From contig JAEKKV010000013.1 of assembly GCA_019510185.1 (NCBI GenBank), positions 1-64,000 on the forward strand: DNA of 64,000 nucleotides. Reading direction: 5' to 3'. Below, one piece after another: positions 1 through 8,282 of this stretch; position 1 is the first letter of the stretch; every line of letters starts with the position of its first letter. The position numbers and the translations under genes were made by a program. This stretch comes from Verrucomicrobiota bacterium (GTDB taxonomy: Bacteria; Verrucomicrobiota; Verrucomicrobiia; Opitutales; Opitutaceae). The notes under the pieces are model-generated. The model worked only from the letters and a program-made list of their open reading frames with translations, made no database searches and was not told the DNA's origin.

Positions 1-323
1 TTGCGGCGCACCAGGCCGCCGTAGAAGAGCGCCAGGCCGGGCAGGGTCATGAAGAGCACCAAGGCGGCGCTTGTCATCATCCAGGCATTATGGCCGGGGC
101 CGGAACCGGCCACTTTCGAGGCCACGTCCGGGGTGCGCGCACCGTTGTTGATGTACGCTTCCACGTCCGAGACGCGTTGCTCAAGCGTCGGATCCTTCGG
201 CGCGGCCGGCGCTGCGGGTGCCGCTGCGGCCGCGGGGGCCGGCGCGTCTTCCGCCTTCACTGGCGAAAACGAGCAGGCAATTAAAAGCGAAAGCAGAGAA
301 TAACGAAGCAATTTTGATATCAT
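1..323 (-). CDS. amt: Ammonium transporter (Amt family), N-terminal part
   Basis: This is the 5' end of an ammonium channel gene cut by the left edge; 107 residues are visible. It opens with a signal peptide (MISKLLRYSLLSLLIAC..., about residues 1-24), then an Ala/Pro-rich linker and a short periplasmic stretch. The first transmembrane helix carries the family hallmark LFMTLPGLALFYGGLVRR. The signal peptide plus linker before TM1 matches the processed periplasmic N-terminus of AmtB proteins. The family conducts ammonium across the inner membrane and is usually gated by a GlnK/PII protein, which is not visible here. The ATG at 323 is the only start that supplies the signal peptide. Confidence 0.93.
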   Translation of the reverse strand, partial: MISKLLRYSLLSLLIACSFSPVKAEDAPAPAAAAAPAAPAAPKDPTLEQRVSDVEAYINNGARTPDVASKVAGSGPGHNAWMMTSAALVLFMTLPGLALFYGGLVRR

Positions 324-839
324 AACACTTTTATGTTCTGTGGTTTGAAATTTTATGAGCGCGTGCTCAGGTTGAGCGCACCCGTTGGTGGCAGGGAGCG
401 AAGGCGCTCGCACGGCTGACAACCGTCCAGCCGGAAGTTTTCTGATTTTGGATAAGCATGGTTGCTGTCTGCGTTACGCAGTTGGTTTTGATGCAGTGTT
501 AGGATTTCGGCGAAGCACCTGGAGGCAGGTGCAAAGGGAGGGCGGCACTCGCCCGGAAAGCATGGCGCCCCACGCGGTCGGGCGACTTTCTTCGCACGTG
601 GGTGAGGGCATGTTCATGGGATGAGGGCAGGCTGATGCTGAGTGTAAAATACGCGTCCCTTCAGCAACAGCCATGCCAACTGCCGACTTCCGGAGGTGGG
701 GATAGAGTCGAAAGGATGGGTGGTTGTCCGGAATTCAGGCGGGCTACCCGGACGTTGGACGTACGCTTTCATCATGGAAAACCGGACTGTCAGTACGCGG
801 ATCGTAAAAGATTGCGCGCGACGTGGCGTTGGAATGCAA
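324..839. other. Long intergenic leader region (516 nt)
   Basis: This gap lies between the divergent amt gene (-) and the membrane-anchored protein at 840 (+). Short frames in it show no recognisable domain. The visible structure is a set of nested inverted repeats at 510-595, listed separately. Near 356-385 there are two TGAGCGC direct repeats. I saw no convincing sigma-54 promoter of the kind often found upstream of amt genes. Confidence 0.5.
510..595. ncRNA. Candidate structured RNA or leader (multi-stem junction)
   Basis: Four helices can be drawn by eye. GCGAA (510-514) pairs with TTCGC (591-595). GCACCT (515-520) pairs with AGGTGC (527-532). GGGCG (540-544) pairs with CGCCC (550-554). 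GAAAG (556-560) pairs with CTTTC (586-590), enclosing CGCCC (566-570) paired with GGGCG (580-584). The outer helix closes a junction of three hairpins, a layout typical of riboswitches and other structured leaders. No known class was recognised. Read leftwards it would precede amt by about 190 nt; read rightwards it would precede the gene at 840 by about 245 nt. GC-rich DNA makes chance pairing easy, so this is tentative. Confidence 0.3.
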
Positions 840-2171
840 ATGAACCACCCCTGCATGAAAGCACTGCCCCTGCTCTTGACCGCGTCGCTCCTCGCCAATG
901 TCGCGCTTGTCGCCACCGTCACGATGCGCTCGTCCGGGACGCATGGGTTTCACTTGGCGTCTGGTGTCGGTTCGCATGCCGCCGGAAATACGGTCGCTGC
1001 CGGCGCGGGCAAAGTGGCGAATGTCGATGTGATCGCCGCGCTCCAAACCGGCGATCCCGAGGCACTGCGGGATATTCTTCGCGCCGCGGGCTTTTCCGAG
1101 GAAGCCGTGCGCACTTTCGTCAGCATGAGCATCTGGAAACGGTACGAAGCACGTTTCAAGGCGCTCCAGCCGAAGCCCGACCCCAGCAAGCCCTGGTGGA
1201 AGGACGATCCCCGCCAGAATGGCTGGTTTGGCAACATGACCCGCGCCCAGCGCGAAGAGATGCGCAAGATTCAGCATGAGCAGCGGGATGAAACCGAGCG
1301 TATTCTCGGGCCCGACAAAAACGAGAATGGCTGGGGCTGGCAGGATCCGCGGATGGCCTTTCTTTCCGCTGACAAGCGGAAGCAGCTCCAGGATATCCAG
1401 CAGGATTACCAAGAGCTGATGGGCGAGGTGCAGCAGGACATGCAGGGATTCCAGCTCCCGTCCGATCGTGAAAAACTCCGCTTTCTCAAGGAGGAGCAAA
1501 AGCGGGACATCGAGGCCATGCTGACACCCGAGGAACGCCAGACCTATGAGCTGCGAATGTCGCAGACGGCGCAGAATCTCCGCTGGCAGATGACGCGTTT
1601 CGACGCCACCGAGGAGGAATACCTCAAGATTTTCCCCCTGCAAAAGGCTTTCGACGAAAAGTATAATACCAACGATCCCTATGGCAGTTATGTCGAGCGG
1701 GACCAGAATTTCTGGAAGGAGCGCCAGGCGGCCGAAAAGCAGCTCAAGGAGCAGATGAAGGGGGTGATCGGGGAACAGCGCTTTGCCGATTATGTTCGTT
1801 CGCAGGAAAGCGATTACCAGCAGCTTCAGGCCGCCGCGCGCCGCCTGGATCTTCCCGCCGACACCGCCAGCCGTGTGTATTCGATGCGCGATGACATGAC
1901 CGCCTCCGCCAAGGAGATCGCGGCCAACGACAACCTTGGGCCCGACCAGAAAAAGCAGGCCCTCGCCGCCCTCGCCGCGAAGGCCCGCGATCAGGTCCGC
2001 ACCGCGCTCGGTACGGAGGCGGCCGACGCCTATTTCAAAAACAATGGCATGGGCTGGCTGAAGGAGATGGAGAAGGGCAACGTGGTGACTTTTAGTTCTG
2101 AGGGCGGAGGCTGGAGCTCTCAGTCGGTGGTGCCGCCGACGCCGAAGAAAAAGCCGGCGGCCGCACCCTGA
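840..2171 (+). CDS. Membrane-anchored Q/E/R-rich protein of unknown function
   Basis: A protein of about 443 residues with one N-terminal hydrophobic segment (ALPLLLTASLLANVALVA) that is either an uncleaved anchor or a signal peptide. The rest is a long, highly charged, mostly helical domain rich in Gln, Glu, Arg and Lys, with probable coiled coils. It ends in a Pro/Lys/Ala tail. No catalytic motif is visible. In-frame ATGs at 834, 840 and 855 could all serve as the start; each leaves the hydrophobic segment near the N-terminus. The open frame continues upstream to 696, but that extension has no membrane or domain signal. A periplasmic, Spy/CpxP-like or scaffold role would be a guess. Confidence 0.75.
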   Translation: MNHPCMKALPLLLTASLLANVALVATVTMRSSGTHGFHLASGVGSHAAGNTVAAGAGKVANVDVIAALQTGDPEALRDILRAAGFSEEAVRTFVSMSIWKRYEARFKALQPKPDPSKPWWKDDPRQNGWFGNMTRAQREEMRKIQHEQRDETERILGPDKNENGWGWQDPRMAFLSADKRKQLQDIQQDYQELMGEVQQDMQGFQLPSDREKLRFLKEEQKRDIEAMLTPEERQTYELRMSQTAQNLRWQMTRFDATEEEYLKIFPLQKAFDEKYNTNDPYGSYVERDQNFWKERQAAEKQLKEQMKGVIGEQRFADYVRSQESDYQQLQAAARRLDLPADTASRVYSMRDDMTASAKEIAANDNLGPDQKKQALAALAAKARDQVRTALGTEAADAYFKNNGMGWLKEMEKGNVVTFSSEGGGWSSQSVVPPTPKKKPAAAP

Positions 2172-2270
2172 CGGGATTTGTTTCAAATCGGTGGCTGTCG
2201 CTTCTTTGTCACCCGTCCGGGTGCAAACACGGCTCGACACGTTGGGCGCCCCCCGGCACTTCTCATCGTG

Positions 2271-3749
2271 ATGGCAAGCCCGACCGCGGTCTCTCGATTG
2301 ACCAAAAAAGCCTACGAAGCCCGCGTCCCCGGGCTGCGTGAACAGCTCGTCCAGCTTCAGGTCCGGCTAAAGGAGTCTCCGTTTAAAATCCTGCTCATTA
2401 TCGCCGGCGACGAAGGCGGCGGACGCGCCGAACTGATCAACACCCTGAGCGGCTGGCTCGATCCGCGGGGGGTGGAAACGTTCGCCTTCCGTGAGCAGAC
2501 CGATGAGGAACGAGAACGTCCGCTCATGTGGCGTTACTGGCGTTGTCTGCCCGCCCGCGGACGTCTGGGAATATTCGCAGGATCTTGGTACACGGAAACG
2601 CTGCGGGAGCAGGCGCTCGCCACCAAGACGTCCCCCCGCGTGAATCATGAACTCGCGCGCATCCGCCATTTTGAAAAACTGCTCGCCGACAACGATACGC
2701 TTGTCGTCAAAGTTTGGCTCCATCTGACCAAGCAGGACCAGCGCCGCCGGCTCAAGGAGCTGGCGGACGATCCGGACACCGCCTGGCGGGTGACGGACGA
2801 GGTGTTGCACCACCATCGCATTTACGGGCGTCTGGCCCGGATGGCCGAAAAAATCCGCGCAGCCACCCATCAGCCGGGCGCACCCTGGACGTTGATCGAT
2901 GCGTCCGATCCGCGGGCCCGCAATCTGGCCGTCGCCCGCCTGTTGCTCCGCCGTTTCGAGGTGCATCAAAAACGCGAGGTCGCCCGCCCCGCCTCCCGTC
3001 CGCGGATAACGAAGTCGCTCAGCCCCGCCGGTCTGCGTCGCCTGCTGGAGCTTCCTCTGGACCAGAAACTCTCCGCCTTGGATTATGAGGCGAAACGCGA
3101 AAAGTGGCTTGGCCGCCTGAACGCCGCGGTGCGCGCTGCGCAGGAGGCGAAACGGTCCATCGTGTTTGTCTTTGAGGGCTGGGATGCCGCCGGCAAGGGC
3201 GGGGCCATCCGCCGTCTCACCAGCGCGATTGATGCTCGCGACTACCGGGTCATTCCCATCGCCAAACCCACCGACGAGGAGAAGGCCCATCATTATCTTT
3301 GGCGTTTCTGGCGGCATGTGCCGCGCGCCGGATTGGTCACGCTTTACGACCGTTCCTGGTACGGGCGGGTGCTCGTCGAACGGCTGGAGGGCTTTTGCCG
3401 CGAGGAGGAGTGGCGCCGCGCGTTCGCCGAGATCAACGACTTTGAGGAGCAGCTCACCGAACATGGCATCATTGTCGTCAAATTTTGGATGCACGTGAGC
3501 CGCGACGAACAGCTCCGGCGTTTCCGCGAGCGCGAAACCACGGCCTACAAGCAGCACAAGATCAACGACGAGGACTGGCGCAATCGCCGCAAATGGCACG
3601 CCTATGAAATTGCGGTGGGCGACATGCTCAGTCTCACCGATACGCCTTTTTCGCCCTGGCATCTCATACCCGCCAACAACAAGCGCCATGCCCGCCTGCA
3701 AATCCTCAAGACCGCGACCAAGACGATCGAGGACGCCCTCGCCGGTTGA
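2271..3749 (+). CDS. pap: Two-domain PPK2 polyphosphate:AMP phosphotransferase
   Basis: A 492-residue protein made of two tandem PPK2 domains, the layout of polyphosphate:AMP phosphotransferases (class II PPK2), which make ADP from AMP and polyphosphate. The C-terminal domain has an intact P-loop GWDAAGKGG at about residues 303-311, then the lid motifs YLWRFWRHVP and YDRSWYGRVLVER. The N-terminal copy has a degenerate P-loop (GDEGGGRAE at about 46-54) and FAGSWYTETL in place of the Asp-Arg-Ser-Trp-Tyr motif, so it is probably non-catalytic, as known for this class. The ATG at 2271 is chosen because the domain begins directly after it. The stop lies one base from the stop of the convergent kinase gene. 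Confidence 0.92.
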   Translation: MASPTAVSRLTKKAYEARVPGLREQLVQLQVRLKESPFKILLIIAGDEGGGRAELINTLSGWLDPRGVETFAFREQTDEERERPLMWRYWRCLPARGRLGIFAGSWYTETLREQALATKTSPRVNHELARIRHFEKLLADNDTLVVKVWLHLTKQDQRRRLKELADDPDTAWRVTDEVLHHHRIYGRLARMAEKIRAATHQPGAPWTLIDASDPRARNLAVARLLLRRFEVHQKREVARPASRPRITKSLSPAGLRRLLELPLDQKLSALDYEAKREKWLGRLNAAVRAAQEAKRSIVFVFEGWDAAGKGGAIRRLTSAIDARDYRVIPIAKPTDEEKAHHYLWRFWRHVPRAGLVTLYDRSWYGRVLVERLEGFCREEEWRRAFAEINDFEEQLTEHGIIVVKFWMHVSRDEQLRRFRERETTAYKQHKINDEDWRNRRKWHAYEIAVGDMLSLTDTPFSPWHLIPANNKRHARLQILKTATKTIEDALAG

Positions 3750-3750
3750 A

Positions 3751-6282
3751 TCAAATAGCCGGACGTTGCTGGTCGGGGAGCCGGCCGCGTTTCACGCGTT
3801 GCAGGGCTTCCAAGCAACTCTTCACGGTCACGGGCTTTGTGATGAAATCGTCGCACCCCAAGGCGAAAAGTGCCGCCCGCGTTTCCGGCCGGTTGTCCGC
3901 GGTCACGATGGTGATCCAGATGTTCTTGGTTTCAGGGCTGACTTCGCCCGCCCTGAGCCGGCGCACCACCTCCATGCCGTCCACTTCCGGCATCTGCAAG
4001 TCGAGCATCACAGCGTCGTAAGGCCCGCCCTGCCGGATCGCATCGAGCCCCTCGCGGCCGCCGGCGGCCATCGTGCATTCGCATCCGAGCACGCCGATGA
4101 TGCTCTGCAAGAGGCGCAGGTTCGCCGGATTGTCGTCCACGAGCAGCAACCGCAGCTCCAGCTGGGGGTACATCCTCGTGACATCGGACGGGCCGAGGCA
4201 GGCCAGAAGGGCGTTGACCAGCGCTCCATGGTGCAGCGGCTTGGTCAACAAGGAGCGAAACAGCGGGCGTAGCAGCCTGCGTTCATCGGAGTTTCGCGCG
4301 TTCGTGATCAGGCCGAGGGTGCGGCTGATGGGCCAGTTCACCTTGAGGGCGCCCGTCATGAGGCGGTCCGCCATCTCGGGATCGCAGTCGACGATCGAGA
4401 AATCAGTTTCCGCGCCGCCCAGTCCTTCAAGCGGGCAGGGAACCGCCGAGCCTCCGGCGGCGGCGATGACGGTGGCGAGTTCGTGCAGTAGCCCGGGATG
4501 GCTCACGACCAGGCCGACCTTGCGGTTGGCCAGCATCAGCGGGGCCGGCGGAGCGTAGACCGGCCTGGCCGCTATGAAAAATCGGAAAACCGTTCCTTTG
4601 CCGGGCGTGCTTTCCAGGCTGATCTCCCCACCCATCAAGCGGACGAGCGAGCGGCTGATGGCGAGGCCCAGGCCGGTGCCGCCGGGATGACGGGCCGATA
4701 CCAGCCGGCTGAAAGGCTGGAACAGCCGGCCCACATTCGCCGGTTCGATTCCGGGCCCGGTGTCGCGAATAGTAAACTCGATGATCACCTCGCCTTCCGC
4801 GAGGCCGGTTGCCTGACGCACGTTCGCCGTAACGGCCACTTCGCCACAGGCGGTGAACTTCACCGCGTTGCCCAAGAGATTGACGAGTACCTGCCGCAGG
4901 CGTCCTGGATCGAGTTCGGCGACCGTCGGCACTTCCGGTGCGACCTGATGGAGGAGCACGAGATCCTTGCCGGCGGCTTGGCCGGAAACCAGATCGAGCA
5001 CGTCCTCGATCACTTCGCGCGGATCGCAGGGCTGGATGTCCAGAGGTAGCCGACCGGCTTCCAGCCAGGAATAATCGAGCAGATCGCCGGTCAGCTTCAG
5101 CAAGGCCTCGCTGCTGGAGCAAATCGTCTGGATATATTCACGCTGCTCGGGAATGAGCGGAGTGTCGCGCAGGAGGCTGGCGAACCGCACGATGCCGTTG
5201 AGCGGAGTGCGCAGCTCGTGCCCCATGGTTGCAAGAAATTCCCCCTTGGTCCGTGCGCCGGCTTCCGCACGCTCTTTGGCGGCGCGCAACTCCTCCTCGG
5301 CGCGTTTCACGGTGCTCATGTCTCGCAGCGTGACGATGAAGCAAAGGATGCGCCCGCCTGCGCCGTGTACGGGGGACACCACCCCTTGCACCGGGTAAAT
5401 TTCGCCATCCTTTCGGCGGACGAGCCATTCGTCCTCCCAGCTCTGTCCGGCGGGACGGGAAGGCTGTTCCGCCGGAGGTTCCGCGCGAAACACATTCCAA
5501 TCACGGCCGATCAGTTCGTCGCGGGCGTACCCGATTTGATCGCACACGCCTTGGCTGACGTATTCAATGCGGTTCGCGGGGTCGACGATCAGGATGGCGG
5601 AGCCGCTTTGTTTGACGGCCGCGGACAGAAGATGTCGGACTTTTCGTTCCGGATTTTGGCGCCGGAGCAAGGCGAGCACCCCGAGTGGCAGGGTCAGGAG
5701 CAGCCACGTGCGCATCGTGGAGAGCAATCCTTCCGCCCACAAAATCCGGCGCCAGTGAGCGGCGGGCACATCAAGCCCGAGAATCATCGACTCCGCGGTG
5801 GCGGTTTTTAGTTGGGCGTAGGCAGACATCCACTCTCCGGAAGGCGTTTGCTTTGGGCCGGCGGCGCTCATTTGTCCGTTGGTGATAAAGCTGCGAAAGC
5901 CGGGAGAACGCGCTTCGTCGAGGACGGACGGTTCCGGTTGCGCAACGGTTTGGGATGTGTCCGCCAGGACCGTCATCATCCCGGTGGACGGCTGATAGCG
6001 CACGAGACACGCGGCAGTCGCGGTGGAGTTTGTCTGGAGCAGCCCGGTCAACCGTGCCCGAAGCCGGTCATACATTGGTTTCGCCAGATCCGGACGGGCG
6101 TCGGACAGAACGGCGATTTCCTCGCTGGAAAATGCGGCGGCACAATGCCGGGCGTCGGCCGCCAATCCCTCGAGGGCGTGGACCTTTGCACGATGGTAGC
6201 TCCAGACGCCGGAGACTGCTCCGGCGACGAGAAAGACCGTGCCCAGGGCGATAAACTGCAGGCGGTTGGAAGGGAATGCCAT
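3751..6282 (-). CDS. Hybrid sensor histidine kinase (PAS-HisKA-HATPase-REC)
   Basis: An 843-residue inner-membrane hybrid kinase. A hydrophobic helix near the N-terminus and a second at about residues 185-205 flank a periplasmic sensing region of unknown type. Next come a PAS domain (about 215-330) with a PAC-like end, a HisKA box GHELRTPLNG with phospho-acceptor His355, and an HATPase domain with N, G1 and G2 boxes ([22 protein letters not shown]). A divergent receiver-like stretch follows, then a true C-terminal receiver (LLLVDDNPANLR) with Asp761 in VMLDLQMPEVDG and Lys in DDFITKP. Gly replaces the usual Ser before the phosphorylated His. No cognate regulator is adjacent; phosphotransfer is probably internal, then to an unlinked Hpt protein. 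Confidence 0.92.
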   Translation of the reverse strand: MAFPSNRLQFIALGTVFLVAGAVSGVWSYHRAKVHALEGLAADARHCAAAFSSEEIAVLSDARPDLAKPMYDRLRARLTGLLQTNSTATAACLVRYQPSTGMMTVLADTSQTVAQPEPSVLDEARSPGFRSFITNGQMSAAGPKQTPSGEWMSAYAQLKTATAESMILGLDVPAAHWRRILWAEGLLSTMRTWLLLTLPLGVLALLRRQNPERKVRHLLSAAVKQSGSAILIVDPANRIEYVSQGVCDQIGYARDELIGRDWNVFRAEPPAEQPSRPAGQSWEDEWLVRRKDGEIYPVQGVVSPVHGAGGRILCFIVTLRDMSTVKRAEEELRAAKERAEAGARTKGEFLATMGHELRTPLNGIVRFASLLRDTPLIPEQREYIQTICSSSEALLKLTGDLLDYSWLEAGRLPLDIQPCDPREVIEDVLDLVSGQAAGKDLVLLHQVAPEVPTVAELDPGRLRQVLVNLLGNAVKFTACGEVAVTANVRQATGLAEGEVIIEFTIRDTGPGIEPANVGRLFQPFSRLVSARHPGGTGLGLAISRSLVRLMGGEISLESTPGKGTVFRFFIAARPVYAPPAPLMLANRKVGLVVSHPGLLHELATVIAAAGGSAVPCPLEGLGGAETDFSIVDCDPEMADRLMTGALKVNWPISRTLGLITNARNSDERRLLRPLFRSLLTKPLHHGALVNALLACLGPSDVTRMYPQLELRLLLVDDNPANLRLLQSIIGVLGCECTMAAGGREGLDAIRQGGPYDAVMLDLQMPEVDGMEVVRRLRAGEVSPETKNIWITIVTADNRPETRAALFALGCDDFITKPVTVKSCLEALQRVKRGRLPDQQRPAI

Positions 6283-6380
6283 GCGGAAATGCCACCGACT
6301 TACCGTTGTGTATTCACTTAATCAATAGGCTTTCCATTGACTAGGGCAATCACCTCAGCACCCCCGATGGACGCGGACAC

Positions 6381-6408
6381 AAAAAAGCCGCCCCGAGATC
6401 GGGGCGGC
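6381..6408 (-). terminator. Rho-independent terminator of the SWIB gene
   Basis: An 8-bp perfect GC stem (GCCGCCCC at 6387-6394 with GGGGCGGC at 6401-6408) is followed, in the leftward direction, by six T residues (AAAAAA at 6381-6386 on the + strand). It lies 25 nt past the stop of the SWIB gene and is oriented for it. It also separates that gene from the start of the kinase at 6282. Confidence 0.85.
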
Positions 6409-6432
6409 GGTAAACTGGCTTGAGAATCCGGC

Positions 6433-6705
6433 TTACTTGACGAGGTGGCCGGAGACGAGCTTCGTGAGCTCGAACATGCTGACGGACTTCTTCCCGTTGA
6501 GAACGGGCTTCAGCTTGTCGTCGGCATTGATCTGGGTGCGGACCTTCTTGTCCTGGAGACCATTCTTCTTGATGTAGTCCCAGAGCTTCTTGGTGAGTTC
6601 GGTGCGGGGGAGGGGCTTCGAACCGACAACGGCCGCGAGGACGTCATCAGGCTGAACCGGTTTAAGAAACGCTGCGTTGGGTTTGCGAGTGGTTTTTTTT
6701 GCCAT
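6433..6705 (-). CDS. Stand-alone SWIB/MDM2-domain protein
   Basis: A 90-residue basic protein. A short Lys-rich N-terminus (MAKKTTRKP) precedes a full SWIB/MDM2 fold (about 15-88) with the typical ELTKKLWDYIKKNGLQD, INADDKLKPVL and MFELTKLVSGHL segments. SWIB domains are common in eukaryotic chromatin remodelers and occur in Chlamydiae and some other bacteria, where they are suspected nucleoid or DNA-associated proteins. The ATG at 6705 is preferred; an upstream in-frame start at 6750 adds 15 residues unlike the family. The gene appears monocistronic, with its own terminator and a small palindrome in its upstream region. Confidence 0.9.
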   Translation of the reverse strand: MAKKTTRKPNAAFLKPVQPDDVLAAVVGSKPLPRTELTKKLWDYIKKNGLQDKKVRTQINADDKLKPVLNGKKSVSMFELTKLVSGHLVK

Positions 6706-6749
6706 AACGGAAGTTGGGTCTAGAGCGCCGCAGGTCGAAAGCAACGTCA

Positions 6750-6766
6750 ATTTTACGAGGTAAAAT
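6750..6766. promoter_or_regulatory. Short AT-rich palindrome upstream of the SWIB gene
   Basis: ATTTTAC (6750-6756) and GTAAAAT (6760-6766) form a perfect 7-bp inverted repeat around GAG. It lies 44 nt upstream of the SWIB start in a locally AT-rich patch. It could be an operator or part of the promoter; no regulator is suggested by the sequence. Confidence 0.35.
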
Positions 6767-6942
6767 CCGGGGTTTCAGAGGAGAAATTTAAAACTTGCGC
6801 AATTGTTGGGGCCGGGCATCACGCGCGTCCGCAGGCGCAGGCGAACCGGCCGAAGGCGATTTGTAGTTGAAATCGCATGACGGAGCTCGCTTGGCGCCTG
6901 CGGAGCTCGCGCGTCACCGCCGCGGGCGGAGCCGGTGTCCGC

Positions 6943-7497
6943 TCACGGCTTGGCGCCGTTGGCGGGAGCCGGCGTGGCCGCGGCGCCTGCACCGGCGCCT
7001 TGGCGCAAGGCCCGGCGGCGGCGGACTTCGGCCGCGATCGATTCCAGCTTGCGCTGATCGTCCCCACGGCCCGGCGTCGCCACGACATTCGTGCCGCCAG
7101 TGGGCGATGGCACCGAAGGCGGGGCCGAGGGCGCCGCCGTGTTGATGCGGGATGAGGCCAGGGTCAGGTTGAATTTCTGTCCCTGATATTCAAAGGAAAG
7201 GGTGTCGTTGCCGGCATCGTAGGCGTTCACGACGAAGTCCGTGCTCTTGTCTCCCTGGCGCACCCACGAGCCGGTTTGCTTGGTGCGATCATAAAGGCCG
7301 AAGAGCACACCTTCTTTTGTGGTGATCATGCCGCGAAATTCGACGACGGCGTTTTCCGTCGGCGCGACGATGGCGTCCGCGCCCTTCGGCAAAAAGGGAG
7401 AATCCTTGACCAGTTCGTCAAGTGAAGCGGCCTCCAGCGAAGCGGAGCCGGCCAGCAGCAAGCCGGCGAAAAAAAATAAAGTGGAGGGGGTCGACAT
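6943..7497 (-). CDS. Secreted protein of unknown function
   Basis: A 184-residue protein with a clear signal peptide (TLFFFAGLLLAGSASLEA, cleavage near residue 22). A small beta-rich domain follows (about 25-120, containing VVEFRGMITTKEGVLFGLYD and LSFEYQGQKFNL). The C-terminal third is a low-complexity Ala/Pro/Arg-rich tail. The middle part resembles the short periplasmic proteins with a type II secretion GspC/PilP-like beta fold, but this is only an impression. It is transcribed away from the TetR operon that starts 130 nt to the right, so the two share a divergent promoter region. Confidence 0.75.
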   Translation of the reverse strand: MSTPSTLFFFAGLLLAGSASLEAASLDELVKDSPFLPKGADAIVAPTENAVVEFRGMITTKEGVLFGLYDRTKQTGSWVRQGDKSTDFVVNAYDAGNDTLSFEYQGQKFNLTLASSRINTAAPSAPPSVPSPTGGTNVVATPGRGDDQRKLESIAAEVRRRRALRQGAGAGAAATPAPANGAKP

Positions 7498-7628
7498 CCG
7501 GGGGCGAAGGTAAACGGCAGGTGCCGCAGGTCAAGCGACGCCACGCCGCCGTCCGGGGTTACGCCGTCCGTTTCGGAAAATGACATTGCCCGAGGAAACT
7601 TTAAATGGCATACGGGTTTCCATCTCCC

Positions 7629-8282
7629 ATGGCCCTCCCCGCCACCCGTTCTTCGTCTGTCGTCGTTTCGCGGCCTGCTCCCGTTCCGCACCGGATTCTG
7701 GAGCAGGCGCGACTGCATTTTTTCGAGCATGGCTACAGCGCCTTCACCATGGACGGTCTCGCCGCGGAGCTCGGCATGAGCAAGAAGACGCTCTACGTCC
7801 ATTTCACCGGCAAGGACGAGATCGTGCGCGCGGTGATCAACGGGCTGGGCCGGGAAATCCGCGCCGATGCGGAGACGCTGTTGCGCGACCGCCACCTGAC
7901 GTTTGCTGAAAAATTGCGCGGTTTCGTCGAGGGCATGGTGGCGCGGATGGCCTCGCTTCATCCGGGCACGATCCGTGATCTTCAGCGGTTTGCGCCCGAG
8001 CTTTACCAACTCGTCGAGGAGATGAGGGGGAAGAATATTCCCTACGTCTTCGGCCGGTTTGTGGAGGAAGGGCAGTTGTCCGGCGATGTGCGCACCGATC
8101 TCAACGCCGCCTTCGCGATCGAGTTTTATCTCCATGCCATGCAAGGCCTCCTTCATCCGGCGTCGTTGGAGCGGCTGGGGCTGCATCCGCGCGAGGTGAT
8201 CGCCGGTGCCATTGATCTTTTCTTCGGCGGGCTGCTCACCTCCACCGGTCGCAAAGATTATGAAAAACTTTTTCCGCGCTAA
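7629..8282 (+). CDS. TetR/AcrR family transcriptional regulator
   Basis: A regulator of about 217 residues. The N-terminal TetR helix-turn-helix is clear (ILEQARLHFFEHGYSAFTMDG, then a recognition helix around ELGMSKKTLYVHFTGKDEI). The C-terminal ligand-binding domain is all-helical and ends in DLFFGGLL. It is the first gene of a drug- or solute-export operon and overlaps the next gene by 23 nt, as in the E. coli cecR (ybiH)-ybhGFSR arrangement. It probably represses its own operon. The start could also be the ATG at 7605, which adds eight residues. Confidence 0.88.
   Translation: MALPATRSSSVVVSRPAPVPHRILEQARLHFFEHGYSAFTMDGLAAELGMSKKTLYVHFTGKDEIVRAVINGLGREIRADAETLLRDRHLTFAEKLRGFVEGMVARMASLHPGTIRDLQRFAPELYQLVEEMRGKNIPYVFGRFVEEGQLSGDVRTDLNAAFAIEFYLHAMQGLLHPASLERLGLHPREVIAGAIDLFFGGLLTSTGRKDYEKLFPR

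Noticed and set aside
510..595. A tRNA with a long variable arm
   Set aside because: The length and four-arm layout fit loosely, but there is no T-loop GTTCGA, no CCA-adjacent acceptor stem of 7 bp and no anticodon loop of 7 nt.
510..595. A c-di-GMP (GEMM-I) or cobalamin riboswitch
   Set aside because: GCAAAG-like bases invited the comparison, but the conserved GGCAAACC, CCUCCGGCC and GCCACUG elements are missing.
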